From Mermis nigrescens (Eukaryota; Nematoda; Enoplea; Mermithida; Mermithidae), in the NCBI GenBank assembly GCA_036768485.1, contig JAVLUZ010000813.1:186001-250000 (forward strand): a stretch of 64,000 nucleotides of DNA, in the 5' to 3' direction. Position 1 is the stretch's first letter; the number at the start of each line of letters is the position of its first letter. A program made the position numbers and the translations under genes. Positions 33,577 to 45,221 of this stretch are shown here, piece after piece. The notes beneath the pieces were generated by a model. That model saw only the letters and a program-made list of their open reading frames with translations. It did no database searches and had not been told where the DNA came from.

Positions 33577-36345
33577 TTGCGTTTAAAAGTTCTGTATTTC
33601 AATTCAAGAAGTTTGTTAAATAAGCTAGGTGATTTAAAACTGTTACTAAATAGCAAACAGTTTGAAATAATACTTTGTTGTGAATCTTGGCTTTATCCTG
33701 AAATTCCAGATAGTCTACTTTGCAGTTCAAATAATTACCAAATTATTCGATGTGATCGGTTAAATAAACGTGGGGGTGGACTTATAGTTTTTGCTAATAA
33801 TAATCTACATATTAAACACATCAAAATTCCTATCAATTTTCCTGCCTGTGAAATTTTAATTTTTGATTTATGCAATACTGATTTCAAAACTAGATTTATT
33901 CTAGCTTATCGTCCTCCTACTTATGATATTATGTATGCTGAAAGTCTTTGTAATTCTATTGAATGGGCTTCTAATGTACCTTATCCTTTATTAATTGTTG
34001 GTGATTTTAATCTTCCTAAAATTAATTGGGTCTCCAACACCTTTCCTTCTGATCCCATCAATACTTTATTTTATGACACCTTCTGTACAACTGGTTTGGA
34101 GCAACTAATCCGTAGTCCAACTCACGATAATAATATATTAGATTTGCTTTTTTCACTTAATCAAGCCATTAACGTGAAGATATCACCTCCTTTTTCTGTT
34201 AGTGATCATAATTCTATTGCTTTCGAAATTCAAGGGTACGAAGAGACAAATCACATGCCCTCTTGTTTAAATTTTCGAAAAGCCAATTACGAGTTAATTT
34301 CTATGCGATTAGCCACTGTTTCTTGGCCCGATTTATTTAATCAGTGTACTTCGGCAGATGATATGTATAATGTTTTTGTTTCAGTTCTTCAAACTATTAG
34401 TTCTGATCTAATACCTAAAAAAGTACATAGAAATTTTAAGAAAGTATTTCCTAAACACATCCGTAAGTTATATTTAAAAAAACTTAAATTATGGAAAAAT
34501 TACAAAAAGTTCAAAACTCGAATAAATCGAACTATCTATTCTAGTTTCTGCAAATCTATAAAAAGAGAAACCAAAAATTTTTACGCTAAAGAAGAATTAG
34601 AAGTTTTAAAATCAGGCGATATCCGTAACTTTTACAATTTTGTTAATTCTCGTTTAAAAATCAGGAAAAGTTCATTTCCCCTGACTTTATCTAATGGTAT
34701 TGAATTAGATGACGATCATGTAAAAGCTAATCATTTTAACTCATATTTTGCCTCTGTTTTCACTGTTGATGATCAAAATCTTCCTGTTTTTCAGGCTCGT
34801 ACTTTTTCTTCGTTAGCAGAAATGAATTTCGATGTAGACACCGTTTACAGAGCTATTCGCGAATCTAAACCAAGTACTGCATGTGGCCCTGATGGCCTAT
34901 GCTCATTTTTTATTAAAAAACTAAGTTATTTGCTTTCTCCTCCTCTTGCTTCTATCTTTGAAACTTCTTTTCGATCAGGTTCAATTCCAAAATTGTGGTA
35001 TCAAGCAAACGTAATTCCAGTTTTCAAAAATAAAGGTGATTCTGCTTGTGTAGAAAATTATCGTCCGATTTCGTTGTGTTGCTCTCCTTGTAAAATTATG
35101 GAAAAAATTGTTAATAAAAAGATTCTGGATTACTTAAATATAAATAATTTACTTTCTCCTCTCCAATTTGGATTTTTAAAAGGTCGATCATGTGAAATGC
35201 AATTGCTAAAGTGTAAAAACGAATGGGCAAAATTTATTGATAGAAAATCTACTGTAGATGTAATTTTTATCGACTTTAAAAAAGCTTTCGATTCTTTATC
35301 GCACACAAAATTACTTCATAAACTTTCTGCATATGGTCTAAATGGTTTTCTTTTCAACTGGCTTAAATCTTTTTTATCCTCTCGATCTCAGTGCGTTGTT
35401 GTTAATAGTTCTTTTTCAGATAGCTTTAATGTAACTAGCGGCGTCCCGCAAGGGAGCGTGATAGGGCCAACCCTTTTTCTGATTTACATTAATGATTTAT
35501 GTGATAATATGAGTAGTCGTATTCGGTTATTTGCTGACGATGTTAAAATGTATAATTTGTCCTCTTCTAAAACTATACTTCAAAACGACCTTAATAAGCT
35601 TTATACATGGTCGCGTGAATGGCAGCTTCAGATATCTATTGATAAATGCTCAGTTTTGTACATGGGTTATAATAATCCTAAACATCAATATTTTATTGGA
35701 AATCAACTTTTACCTTCTGATTCTGACTGTGTCCGCGATTTAGGTGTTCTAATGTCTCAAAATTTGAAATTTCAGCAGCACTATCATGAAGTGATTAAAA
35801 AAGCTTCTCAGCGATCCAGTCTGATACTGAAGTTATTCTTCTCTCGTGATCATAAAATTTTGTCTCGTGCTTTTGTTGTATATGTTCGTCCGCTTTTAGA
35901 GTACTGCTGTACCGTTTGGAGTCCTTATCGTATTCGAGATATTGATCGTATCGAGCGAGTTCAGCGCAAGTTTACCCGTTGTATTTTTGGTTTTAACAGT
36001 GGTTTGTCATATAATGATCGTTTAAAAAGTCTGTCGTTAGAACGTCTCGAAATACGCCGTATTCGTTTTGCTTTATCCTTTTACTATCAGATTATTAATG
36101 GAAAATCACACATTCTCTGTGACGAGTTTTTCGCATTTAATCGCAACTATACTCGCTCTGTCAATAACCTTAAACTGACTGTTCCAGTAGCTCGTTCAGA
36201 TATTCTCAAGTATGATTTCAGTCATAGATATGTGAATCTGTGGAATTCACTTCCAGTTGATGTTGTAAATTCACCTAGTTTAGAAATTTTTAAACGCAAA
36301 CTAAATGCTTTTGATTTTTCTGTTCATCTGAAGGGGCACGTGTAA
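33577..36345 (+). CDS. LINE ORF2: endonuclease-reverse transcriptase
   Basis: 922 codons from a TTG at 33577; the frame is open from the ORF1 stop at 33553 and has no ATG until residue 119. The apurinic-type endonuclease has E36 (CCESWL), GDFN at 142-145 and SDHN at 209-212. The reverse transcriptase has IFIDFKKAFDS, SGVPQGSVIGP and the catalytic FADD at 652-655. The C-terminal region has a VQRKFTRCIFGF motif. There is no RNase H. Motif order fits the CR1/Jockey group. The frame shares its phase with ORF1, so a readthrough product is possible. It nicks DNA and copies the LINE RNA at the target. Confidence 0.93.
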   Translation: MRLKVLYFNSRSLLNKLGDLKLLLNSKQFEIILCCESWLYPEIPDSLLCSSNNYQIIRCDRLNKRGGGLIVFANNNLHIKHIKIPINFPACEILIFDLCNTDFKTRFILAYRPPTYDIMYAESLCNSIEWASNVPYPLLIVGDFNLPKINWVSNTFPSDPINTLFYDTFCTTGLEQLIRSPTHDNNILDLLFSLNQAINVKISPPFSVSDHNSIAFEIQGYEETNHMPSCLNFRKANYELISMRLATVSWPDLFNQCTSADDMYNVFVSVLQTISSDLIPKKVHRNFKKVFPKHIRKLYLKKLKLWKNYKKFKTRINRTIYSSFCKSIKRETKNFYAKEELEVLKSGDIRNFYNFVNSRLKIRKSSFPLTLSNGIELDDDHVKANHFNSYFASVFTVDDQNLPVFQARTFSSLAEMNFDVDTVYRAIRESKPSTACGPDGLCSFFIKKLSYLLSPPLASIFETSFRSGSIPKLWYQANVIPVFKNKGDSACVENYRPISLCCSPCKIMEKIVNKKILDYLNINNLLSPLQFGFLKGRSCEMQLLKCKNEWAKFIDRKSTVDVIFIDFKKAFDSLSHTKLLHKLSAYGLNGFLFNWLKSFLSSRSQCVVVNSSFSDSFNVTSGVPQGSVIGPTLFLIYINDLCDNMSSRIRLFADDVKMYNLSSSKTILQNDLNKLYTWSREWQLQISIDKCSVLYMGYNNPKHQYFIGNQLLPSDSDCVRDLGVLMSQNLKFQQHYHEVIKKASQRSSLILKLFFSRDHKILSRAFVVYVRPLLEYCCTVWSPYRIRDIDRIERVQRKFTRCIFGFNSGLSYNDRLKSLSLERLEIRRIRFALSFYYQIINGKSHILCDEFFAFNRNYTRSVNNLKLTVPVARSDILKYDFSHRYVNLWNSLPVDVVNSPSLEIFKRKLNAFDFSVHLKGHV

Positions 36346-36492
36346 GTTTTCACGTTCGTGACTGCGTGTCCCGTTGCTGACGTTTTAGTCATATATCGTT
36401 TTATCATATCTTTGTATCGTACGCTGTGTCTTTATTTTTACCATGTCTTGTACGTTTTGCAATAAATCTTTGTTGTTGTTGTTGTTGTTGTT
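36346..36492 (+). other. LINE 3' untranslated region with (TTG)n end
   Basis: About 115 bp follow the ORF2 stop, then AATAAA at 36461-36466 and a (TTG)n tail at about 36470-36491. A short microsatellite end is usual for LINEs that do not end in poly-A. No target duplication could be paired by eye. Confidence 0.8.
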
Positions 36493-38040
36493 AGTAGATC
36501 AAATGTGTGAAGGATTTATTAAATAAAGTCAGCTGCATTAAAGCATCTTTAATTTAACAAGTTGCCGTTGAAGACTTGGAAAAGTTAATAAAAAATATGG
36601 CTGAACAAGCACTCAAAAAGTTTTATTACTATAAATAAGAAAACAGTGTCACAGTAATAAACGAACAAATGAAATAAGTTATGTAAAGACAGAACTGCAG
36701 CCATTATTGTGCTCGCTTTTGCAATAATGCATGTTTGAACACGCTTTTTCAGTCATCCAGTTCTAGTGTGGTAGGTAATATGACGGAAACTGCACTGTAA
36801 TTACCGATCATAGTTTCCCAAGGTCCAGAGTTGAGGGAGAGGTGAAATCCCTAAATGGGGACCAGTAAATTAAGTAGTGTATTATTATTTAGCGGACACT
36901 ATTTTTGTACGAGCTTCTTTGTGCATGCACAAAGATCTCCGAGAGGTCTTTGTATGCGCGAACAAATTTTTGTAGATATACACACATTTTTGCATACTGC
37001 CAGTGTGTCACCTGCAACCGGAATGCATTGTTTACAATGTTTTTTGCGCAAGATACCTTTGTATATGTACAAAGATGGTATCCAAAAGTCTATGAACAGT
37101 TTTGTACATGCAAATTTTTGTGTACTATAATACAGTATAATAGCGATTTTAGCGTGGTATAACAGGTTTTTTCGACCTTTGGTAGTGTAACTTAGCTAAT
37201 TTATGGGTTTCTGAATATTTGATATTTTTCCATTCTAAATGCAAATTCTATCATTTTAGAGATACATAGGACGGACAATTACTAATCCGAAAATGTTTCT
37301 GGAATTTCACACCTTTTTACAGTTTTTTTCCAAAAATCTTTGTACATGTACAAAGACGGTCCTGAAAAGTCTTTGTATTTCGGGAAAAATCTTTGCTAAA
37401 TAAATACAAAAAACCGTGGTCCTAAATGTGATAATTCGGCCTGAATTTAGTTGATACCGGAATTTTCATGAGCTTTTGATGAAATTTACACATAAAACTC
37501 CACTGAGAAAGCTAAAACAACTTGTACTACAAAATCAGAAATATTACAGACATTGTAATATGCCAATTTAATCTTGTAATAAGCACCACTGCGCTTATAA
37601 ATCCAATGCAATATCGGGATAAATTAGTCAATTTTATCTTTGAACGGCAAAAAAGTGCAAAGTTATTAAATAGTACTTATTTTTGCATAAAATTTTGAAA
37701 AACAATATAAATAGATACATAAGATATTTGAATCTGCATAAAGATGACTAGATTACACAAAAATTGATTTTAAAGTGTTTAATGCTCCTGCTTCAATCCA
37801 AATACAGTATATTAGCGATATTTAATGCGATGCGCCAAAAATTTTTCGAAATTTCCTGAAAAATAGTGAAAAACAATAAAATTATTATCACTTTGTCCCA
37901 TAAAGTATATTAACATTGTATAAAAATGGCTCCAGAAAATAAATGCACGAGCCGAAATAGATTTTTGGCGAAAACCTTCTTTTTTTGCCATTTTTAGGTG
38001 CGTTTTTGCGATTTACGGCCAAAAATTAATGGCCATTCAT
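36493..38040. other. Non-coding stretch with 18-bp palindromes
   Basis: Three palindromes of the CTTTGTACATGTACAAAG type lie at 36917-36934, 37057-37074 and 37338-37355, each followed by a related AGAYGGTNNNNAAAAGTCT sequence. The remainder is AT-rich. No gene is supported. Confidence 0.6.
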
Positions 38041-38841
38041 TACCCTCCCCCTAAAAATGGCCGAAAACCATACTTGTAACAGGGGGCTTCGGGAAATTCT
38101 CCACCCACCCAGGGTTAGACGTCCTCCCCACAACCACCCTCAACATCAGATAATTTTGACCTACCCTCCCAATTTTTGCCAAAAACTTGCGCTTTATTGG
38201 CTATTTTTGGGTGTTTTTGCCATTTTTGACCTAGAATTGCAGTCACTAAGTCCCCCTTTTTCTAAAAATGGCCAGGAACTCCTACCCGAAATTTCCAGCC
38301 GTTACATGTATGCCGAGGAGCCCCTTTCCGGAAATTTTGAGCTGTTACATGCATTGTTTTATAGCGAGTTTGTCTATTTACTCTCGCTTGCTTAAATTCA
38401 AAAACACTGAATCACTTCGTGAAATTCTAATAGTTAGGTGCACTTTTGCCATACTAAAAATTGAGTTCAAAAATATCCGAACAGGTTTTCACCAGAAATC
38501 GCCTGACAGTGACTTGAGTCTTGTACCCTGTAGGGGGTTATACCCCTTCCTCACCCCCTATGAGGAATGTGTGCTTCCAATCCATATAGCGAGCATGAGA
38601 ATTTAAGACTTAGTCATCATATGAATAATCAATTGGCACTTTGCTGTATGTATACTTGGTGTAACTGGGTATGCGCCTAAAACCATAAGAAAAGTCTATA
38701 GGTAAAAAACAGCCTGTGTACTTCAGATGCATTCTAAATAATTAATATATTAGTGGTCATTTAACCTCCCCCTAAAAGTTGCCGCAAACCATACGTGTAA
38801 CAGGGGGCTTTGGGGATTCCCCACCCACCCAGGATTAGACA
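38041..38841. repeat. Dispersed repeat pair, ACAGGGGGCTT block
   Basis: The block at about 38048-38120 (AAAAATGGCCGAAAACCAT ... CACCCACCCAGG) recurs at about 38770-38840 in the same orientation with modest divergence. Sequence between them is AT-rich with C runs. No gene is seen. Confidence 0.55.
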
Positions 38842-38892
38842 GGTTAAAATCAAATTTGAATATATTAAACTTATTCAAATTTGATTTTAACC
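38842..38892. repeat. Perfect 20-bp hairpin
   Basis: GGTTAAAATCAAATTTGAAT (38842-38861) and its exact inverse (38873-38892) are separated by 11 bases. Beyond it, 38896-39013 is rich in GAGGC / GCCTC words and ends CGGTCTGATCACTG, like the end of a CAGTGATC-type hAT element. Confidence 0.85.
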
Positions 38893-39003
38893 CTTGGCGC
38901 CTCTGCACTTTTCAGCTTCGCCCTTGGCATCGAGGCCGAGGCTCCAAAAACACGCCAAGCCTCCAAAAACTGTAGAGCCTCTAAGCTGAGGCGGAAGCCT
39001 CGG

Positions 39004-39495
39004 TCTGATCACTGCTGCAAATAACAGCACACAATGTAAAATTATTTGCAGTCAAAAACCAGCGGCCTTGACTGCTAATAAGATTGGACACATTTCAGTG
39101 TTATTTGCCAGTCAAAAATCATCAGCCTAGACTGCAAATAAGATCGGACCCACTTTAAAATTATATATTTGCAGTAAAAAACCAGCGACCTTGACTGCAA
39201 ATAATATAAGAGTGTACTAAATAATTTGCACTCCTAGGTCACTGGTTACTGCAAATAATATTCAACAGTGTCCGACCTTATTTGCAGTCTAGGCTGCTGG
39301 TTTGACTGCAAGTAATATTGCACTGTATCCGATCTTATTTGAAGTCTAGGCCACTGGTTTTTGGCTGTAAGTAATTTTACATTGTGTGCTACATTATTTG
39401 CAGTTGACTGCAAATAATTACTGCCGTTTTTGACTGCAAATAATATTACATTGTGTGATTCATTATTTGCTGTTGACTGCAAATAATTACTGCCA
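39004..39495. repeat. Palindromic array of about 60-bp units
   Basis: The repeated unit contains TTATTTGCAGTCAAAAACC, a GCCTAGACTGCAAATAAG block and GATCGGACACAGTG. Units left of about 39225 run in one orientation and units right of it in the other, so the whole array is a long imperfect inverted repeat with an extra unit on the right. Every unit is itself bounded by TTATTTGCAGT and ACTGCAAATAA. It is non-coding. Confidence 0.8.
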
Positions 39496-40683
39496 TTAAT
39501 ACTTGCAAAGTGTGAAGCATTAAGAAATTTCCGATGAAAAATTTTTTCCCTTGCATTTTAATAGTTGCAGAATGACGCGAAAAGTCAAAGAAGGGATTAT
39601 TTCATACATTGGATGCATTTTTATACGTGTTCATCGACTTTAAGGGTAAAGAATTTTCAGACAATTTTCGGACTCCCCCTGAGAAAAATCCTGGCTACGC
39701 CTATGCTTAACTGCATAAATGGGGTTTTTTGAAAAGCCTGCAAGGGTTTTTCGACGAGTCGCCTATTTTTTGTACAGATGTGTGAGTTTTTGTGTGAGAA
39801 ATTTTTGGGGTTTCTTAAATTTTTGAGTTGGCAACACTGGTGCTCCTTAGCACCATAGATGCACAGCATGGCCGATCTTGGGGGTCAGCCATCTGGGGGG
39901 GGGCAAAATTAAGCTGTTTTGGACCAAAATGACCTCAGAAGTGGTATAAGCGCCAAAATAGAATTAAAACAACGTTACTACACAGTTTCTGGTCAATCTG
40001 AAGCACTTTTGAAGAAAATGTTCAAATTTCATTCGTTTTGGCCTCTATTCTACCTCATTTTCTCCACAAAATTTTTCATTTTTCCATTCTAGGGGAGGGG
40101 GGTCAGGACCCCATCAACCCCCCTCCATGTGCATGTCTGGTCAGGACCCCCAAAACCCCCGCATGCGTGTCTGCTTAACACTCTCTGCCTGTACAGGCTG
40201 GGAGTTCTTGTCTGCTTTGCCATCCGGCTCAATTCCCGGATAAATATGGGAAAAGCCGTAGGTGGGGTGGGGCCCTCCTTGGCCGAAAAAAGTTTTGAAA
40301 GGTAAAATACCTAATGCGCGGGAAGATGGAAAAATTGAATGTCTTTGACCAAAATTTATGGCGCTGCGCGCCAGATGTGATGCACACATGCACACTAGGG
40401 GAGGGAGAGGTAGGGGTATCCAACGTACAAGAAGTTTTTGAGAAGCATCCTCAGACATAGGCGTAGCCAGTATTTTTCCAGGAGGGGAGTCAGAAAATTT
40501 TCCATTTTAAAAGCCGATAAAAACATATAAAAATGCACTCTAAGTGTTAAATAATGCCTTTTTCGGACTTTCCGCATCGTCCCACAACAATTAAATACAA
40601 AGAAAACATTTTCTTGCTGAAAAGTTTTCAGTTAATCTTCCACACTTTGCAAGTTTTAATACGCGGGTAGGACCTTAGATCAG
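39496..40683. other. Intergenic with ends of short repeats
   Basis: Two GGCGTAGCCAG termini point away from each other: one ends at about 39702 on the minus strand and one starts at about 40457 on the plus strand. They look like ends of two different short transposable elements. No gene is supported. Confidence 0.45.
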
Positions 40684-41518
40684 GGAGAATTTAACGGAAA
40701 ACCTCTCTTTTGGGGCTGGGTGGGTCTGAGATGGCGCGCTCAAGCACATTCAGCGGGGTCCGGGGCAGAGCCCCCTTAAAATTTTGCTTACAAGCATGGT
40801 GATCTTGAATTTCTAACGTTAAAATTTTCAATAAATTATCCGAAACTTATACGAAGCGCGGAAATTTCCTGATATTTCCATGCCAGAATGATTAAAAAAT
40901 TCTTAGAACGCATGAGATGCGAGTCTTTTGTATGCTGCAATCTGTACAAAGCTCACGAATTTTCTGCAGTTTTTTTAAATTTCTATTGACTTAAAATGTT
41001 GGCAAATGGTTAATCTTCTCATGGTGACAAACACTTTGTAGCTCTGTGTTGCCTGCCATTAAGTTAAGATAAAGGGACACGTTCCCCCTCCCGAATTGAA
41101 ATTTGAGATTGATTTTTTCCTTTACTCTCCCTTTGCATATCTAAAATTTTCGCGCTTTATGTCTAATTTCACAATTGTCAATTATTATGCATGTAGTCCC
41201 AAACGCGTTATTAAAACACTTCATATCCAATCTTTAGGTTGGGTTTACGCAGAAAATGAGATCCTTGCAGGAAGTGAGAATGATAGACAGTTTTTGGTTA
41301 TGTTAAAAAATTTTAGTGATAAAATTTGACTAATTTGAGATGGATACCAGGACCAAAATTAAGCTGATTTTATACAAATTTTAACGTTACCTACGATTCA
41401 ACTTCAAGGTGCTCTCACAAAATTTTCCAGGGCTCTGCTCCGGACCCCGATTGGGTGCGCTTGAGCGCGCCACCTCAGACCCTTAGCCCTGTAAATGAGG
41501 TTATCTCTTGTATTCTCA
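40684..41518. repeat. Inverted repeat around TCCGGACCCC / GAGCGCGCC block
   Basis: About 40684-40822 and about 41384-41518 are diverged reverse complements, sharing GGTCTGAGATGGCGCGCTC and GGGGTCCGGGGCAGAGCCC. The spacer of about 560 bp has no clear gene. Related single blocks occur at about 32085-32330 and 52430-52560, so this is a dispersed family. Confidence 0.65.
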
Positions 41519-41689
41519 CCACATTAACGGTATCTGTGTAGCAAAATTTACAAAACATGCATCCCTATTGGTCGTAGAACATCTTTTTTTAATTCTTTCT
41601 TTAGGTCCCCTTATGTCTCTTTTAAACAACTTTTGGTCGGGCCTGTCTTCCCCCCTGAAACAAAATGCTCGGATATGGACCTGGGTGTG

Positions 41690-43445
41690 GGTTAAATCCG
41701 GAAGATGGAAATGGGAAAATAGAAAATGGGCAAAATCTAGAAATGGAAAATATAAGTGGAAAAATGTAAAGTGGGTGAAACCCAGAAATGAAAAATGGAA
41801 AAAACCCAGAAATGGAAAATAGGAAAATGGCTGAAAGCTGGAAAATGAAAAATGGAAAAACGGGTAAATCCGGAAAATGGAAAATGGAAACGAAAAACGG
41901 AAATTTTTATTTAGTTTCGAATTTTTTTACTAAAAATGGTTCTTTTTGGAAAGATTAAGCTAAAATCTTGGGTTTTCATGTATTTTAGTAAAAGTTTCAT
42001 ATCCATGGCTAGATGGAAAATCACCGACAAATCGAAAAATGTGTAAAACCTGGAGAATAGAAATAATGAAAACGGTAGAAAAATTTTTTTCCAGTTTATA
42101 ATTTTTATATAACAAGTTGTTCTTTTATGATATTTTAAGATGAAATCGGGGGTATTTTGATTTCTTTAATTAAAATTTCGTATCCATGGCCAGGATGAAA
42201 AATTGCTAAAAAATGGAAAACGCGGTAAAATCCGGAAAATGGAAGGAAAATGGAATCGGAAAATGGAAAATTTTCTATTTCGAATTTTTTTTTCTGAAAA
42301 TGGTTCTTCACGAAAGATTGAGCTAAAATCGTGGATATTTTGATGTTTGAGTTGAAATATCATGTTCGTGGCCAAAACGGAAAATCGTCGGAAATTGAGT
42401 ACAAACGAGTAATAACCGGAGAATGGAAATGGAAAATTTTTCATTTCTGTTTCTCAATTTCAGACCTGAAGAACCATTCTCAATGAAAAAAAAATCAGAA
42501 AAAATTAAAACGGAAGAAAAAAATTTCAATTTTATAATTTTCATATAAAAAGTGGTTCTTTTAAGATATTTTAAGCTGAAATCGGTAGTATTTTGATGTC
42601 TTTAATTAAAATTTTGTATTGATGGCCAGGATGAAAAATCGCCGGAATATGGAAATGTGGTAGAATCCGGAAAATGGAAGGAAAATGGAAACGGAAAATT
42701 GGAAATCTTCTATTTCCGAATTTTTTCTACTGAAAATGGTTCTTCACGAAAGATTGAGCTAAAATCGTGGATATTTTGATATTTTGAGTTGAAGTATCAT
42801 GTTTGTGGCCAAGACGGAAAATCGTCGGAAATGAAGTACAAACGAGTAATAACCGGAATATGGAAATGGAAAATTTTTCATTTCTGTTTCTCAATTTATA
42901 TACGGACCGGAAGAACCATTCTCAATGAAAAAAATCGGAAATGGGATATTTTCCATTTTGGCCACGGATACGAAATTTCAACTAATGACATCAAAATATC
43001 CACGATTTTAGCTTAATGTTTCATAAAAGAATCATTTTCAGTGAAAAAATTCGAAAGTGGAATATTTTCCATTTTCGGTTTCCATTTTCCGCGTTTTACC
43101 CATTTTTCCATTTTCCGGCGATATTGTATCTTGGCCGTGGATACGAACTTTCAATCAAAGATCAAAATATCCCCGATTTCAGCTTAAACTTTCATAATAG
43201 AACCATTTTAGTGAGAAAATTCAAAAATGGAAAATTTCATTTTTTCCATATCAATTTTCCATTTTCCGGATATTTCGATTTTCCGGCTTCTGCCCATTTT
43301 TTCCATTTTCCATTCTCAGGTTTTACCCATTTTCCATTTTTTCATTTCCATTTTCCATTTTCGGATTTTACTCATTTTCCCTTTCTGGATTTTCCCCATT
43401 TCCCATTTTCCATTTCCGATTCCGGAGTTTACCGTTTCCCGAATT
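41690..43445. repeat. GGAAAATGGAAA array with duplicated ~437-bp unit
   Basis: The left half is purine-rich on the plus strand (AAAATGGAAA words) and the right half pyrimidine-rich (TTTTCCATTTTCC). Two direct copies of a unit of about 437 bp (42110-42545 and 42546-42980) share GATTGAGCTAAAATCGTGG and ACGGAAAATCGTCGGAAAT blocks. The right part holds inverted versions of the same blocks. ORFs rich in W/K/N or F/H/P are products of the repeat. Confidence 0.8.
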
Positions 43446-45221
43446 AATTACAAAATTTACCATCAAATACATAAGAAAATAGTCATTTAGCCCCACCCCC
43501 AAGAAAAGTCGGTTTACCCTCCTTCAAGAGCTTTTGACCGTGTGCACGCATGATGTGATGTGTCTGTTTTCCATAATTTTGGCCCATCCGAGAATTTCAA
43601 TTTTTTCCGTCGAATTTGGGATTTTTTCACTTTTCCCGATTTTTTAATATTATGATTAATTTTTGAGGGTTTTTCGCCTGGTGTCAGTATGGATGCGCAA
43701 GCAACATTCAAGGATTATCTAGTTTAAGTCAACCAAATAAAGCTTCCTATAAAAATAGGAAAAAATGGAATCAAAAATTGAAAAAAAATTCCAAATTTTC
43801 GAAAAACAGGTCTTTGATAAAAAATGACTCGGTTGTGATCATTGTATGAGAAAGAATTTAACCATATAAGATCAAATTTCGAAAACTACACAACTGCCCT
43901 TATAGCCTTTTTGGTAGCAAAAGACTTTGTTTGAAAACTTCGATATTTATGATTTTTATGGATAAAGCTTATTGAAAAAGGTCGAAAAATGCGGTTTTTT
44001 GCGAACAATCCTGAATTTTTTGATATACGAACCAATTTATTTTATTCCGCCACCTTGGCCGAATCCTGAACATGGGTTTGAATATGGGTATTCAATTTCA
44101 GAAATGGGGAATGCTGTAATGATAGAAACTGCAGAATACGGTTCGGACAAAACTTCCTGATTTGCTGCTTGCTTACTTGACTTAAAATGTATTTTTGGTA
44201 GTTCTGCCCGCAGTAGGTAATAGTTAGAGCCGTTCAGTGACCTAGCCACTGAGGAGTGGGGGGGCTGGGGCGAAGTGGGTATTCTCCCTAGAAAAATTTT
44301 TAAATTTTCAGAAATGGAATAATGTAGTTAAGGCTGTACGTAAGTATTGCGACGATTTTTTGAGAACGACATCAAAAAAGTTTATTCCCGACTTTCGAGC
44401 CACTGAGCTCCCAAATTTTCGGCGCCATCGGCAGGTTGGCCATTTTTAAACGCTTCTGGTCGTTTAAAGTTGAATGTAAGCGGAAAATTATTGCGTCTCG
44501 CTCGGATTATATTTCGTAGCTTGTGAAGTTGAAGCGTTTTTTAGTCATTCTGGCATAGGTTCAGAAAATAACGCATGAAATACAAAATTTCGAAATTAAG
44601 CGAACTGAATTTATGCATTAAAAATCTTAATTTCTGCGCTTCGCGCGATTTTCTAAAAGCTCTAGAAATAAATTGTTAATTTGTGCGTTTAAGCGTTCCT
44701 TAATTCTTTCTAGTCTAAGAACGCCAGAAAACTTTGGCGCTTCGTGCGGAAATTGACCACGTAGAGCTCAAAGTAGCAGATCGCAGACGTAGATATGATT
44801 TCGGTTCGGAGGGGAAACGCATATAACTTTGTCAGGATTAATTTGCCTTGCAAAACATAAACATGCTGATACAAGCCTTATCCTTAGTACAAAAACGGCG
44901 CATTGGAAAGTTTGATTACTGTAGCTCGACTGGATCGGCTACAAGTCGCTAAGGGAGGGGGAGTTCTACCATAAGATTCGGAAAAATTTCTGGAAAATCT
45001 TTGTACCCTGTGCATACGTGTAACGGCTTGAAAATTTGGTTGGGGATTCTCCTGATCATTTTTAGAATACTCAAAAATGAAAGTTTTTACCGAAAATGGG
45101 TCAAAAAATTTTGACTCAGGGCATACATATTACGACTCGAAATTTGAGGGGGTCCCCGGATATTTGGTGGGAAATTCAATTTTTTCCAAAAATTCTGGCT
45201 TTGGGGGGTGGGGTGACGACC
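43446..45221. other. Intergenic, no gene seen
   Basis: AT-rich with scattered C or G runs. Weak copies of dispersed repeats lie at about 44230-44280 and 45015-45060 (ACGTGTAACGGCTTGAAAAT, repeated near 47320). Nothing here supports a gene. Confidence 0.45.

Noticed and set aside
41508..43490. W/K/N-rich and F/H/P-rich ORFs
   Set aside because: They are direct translations of the GGAAAATGGAAA array on either side.
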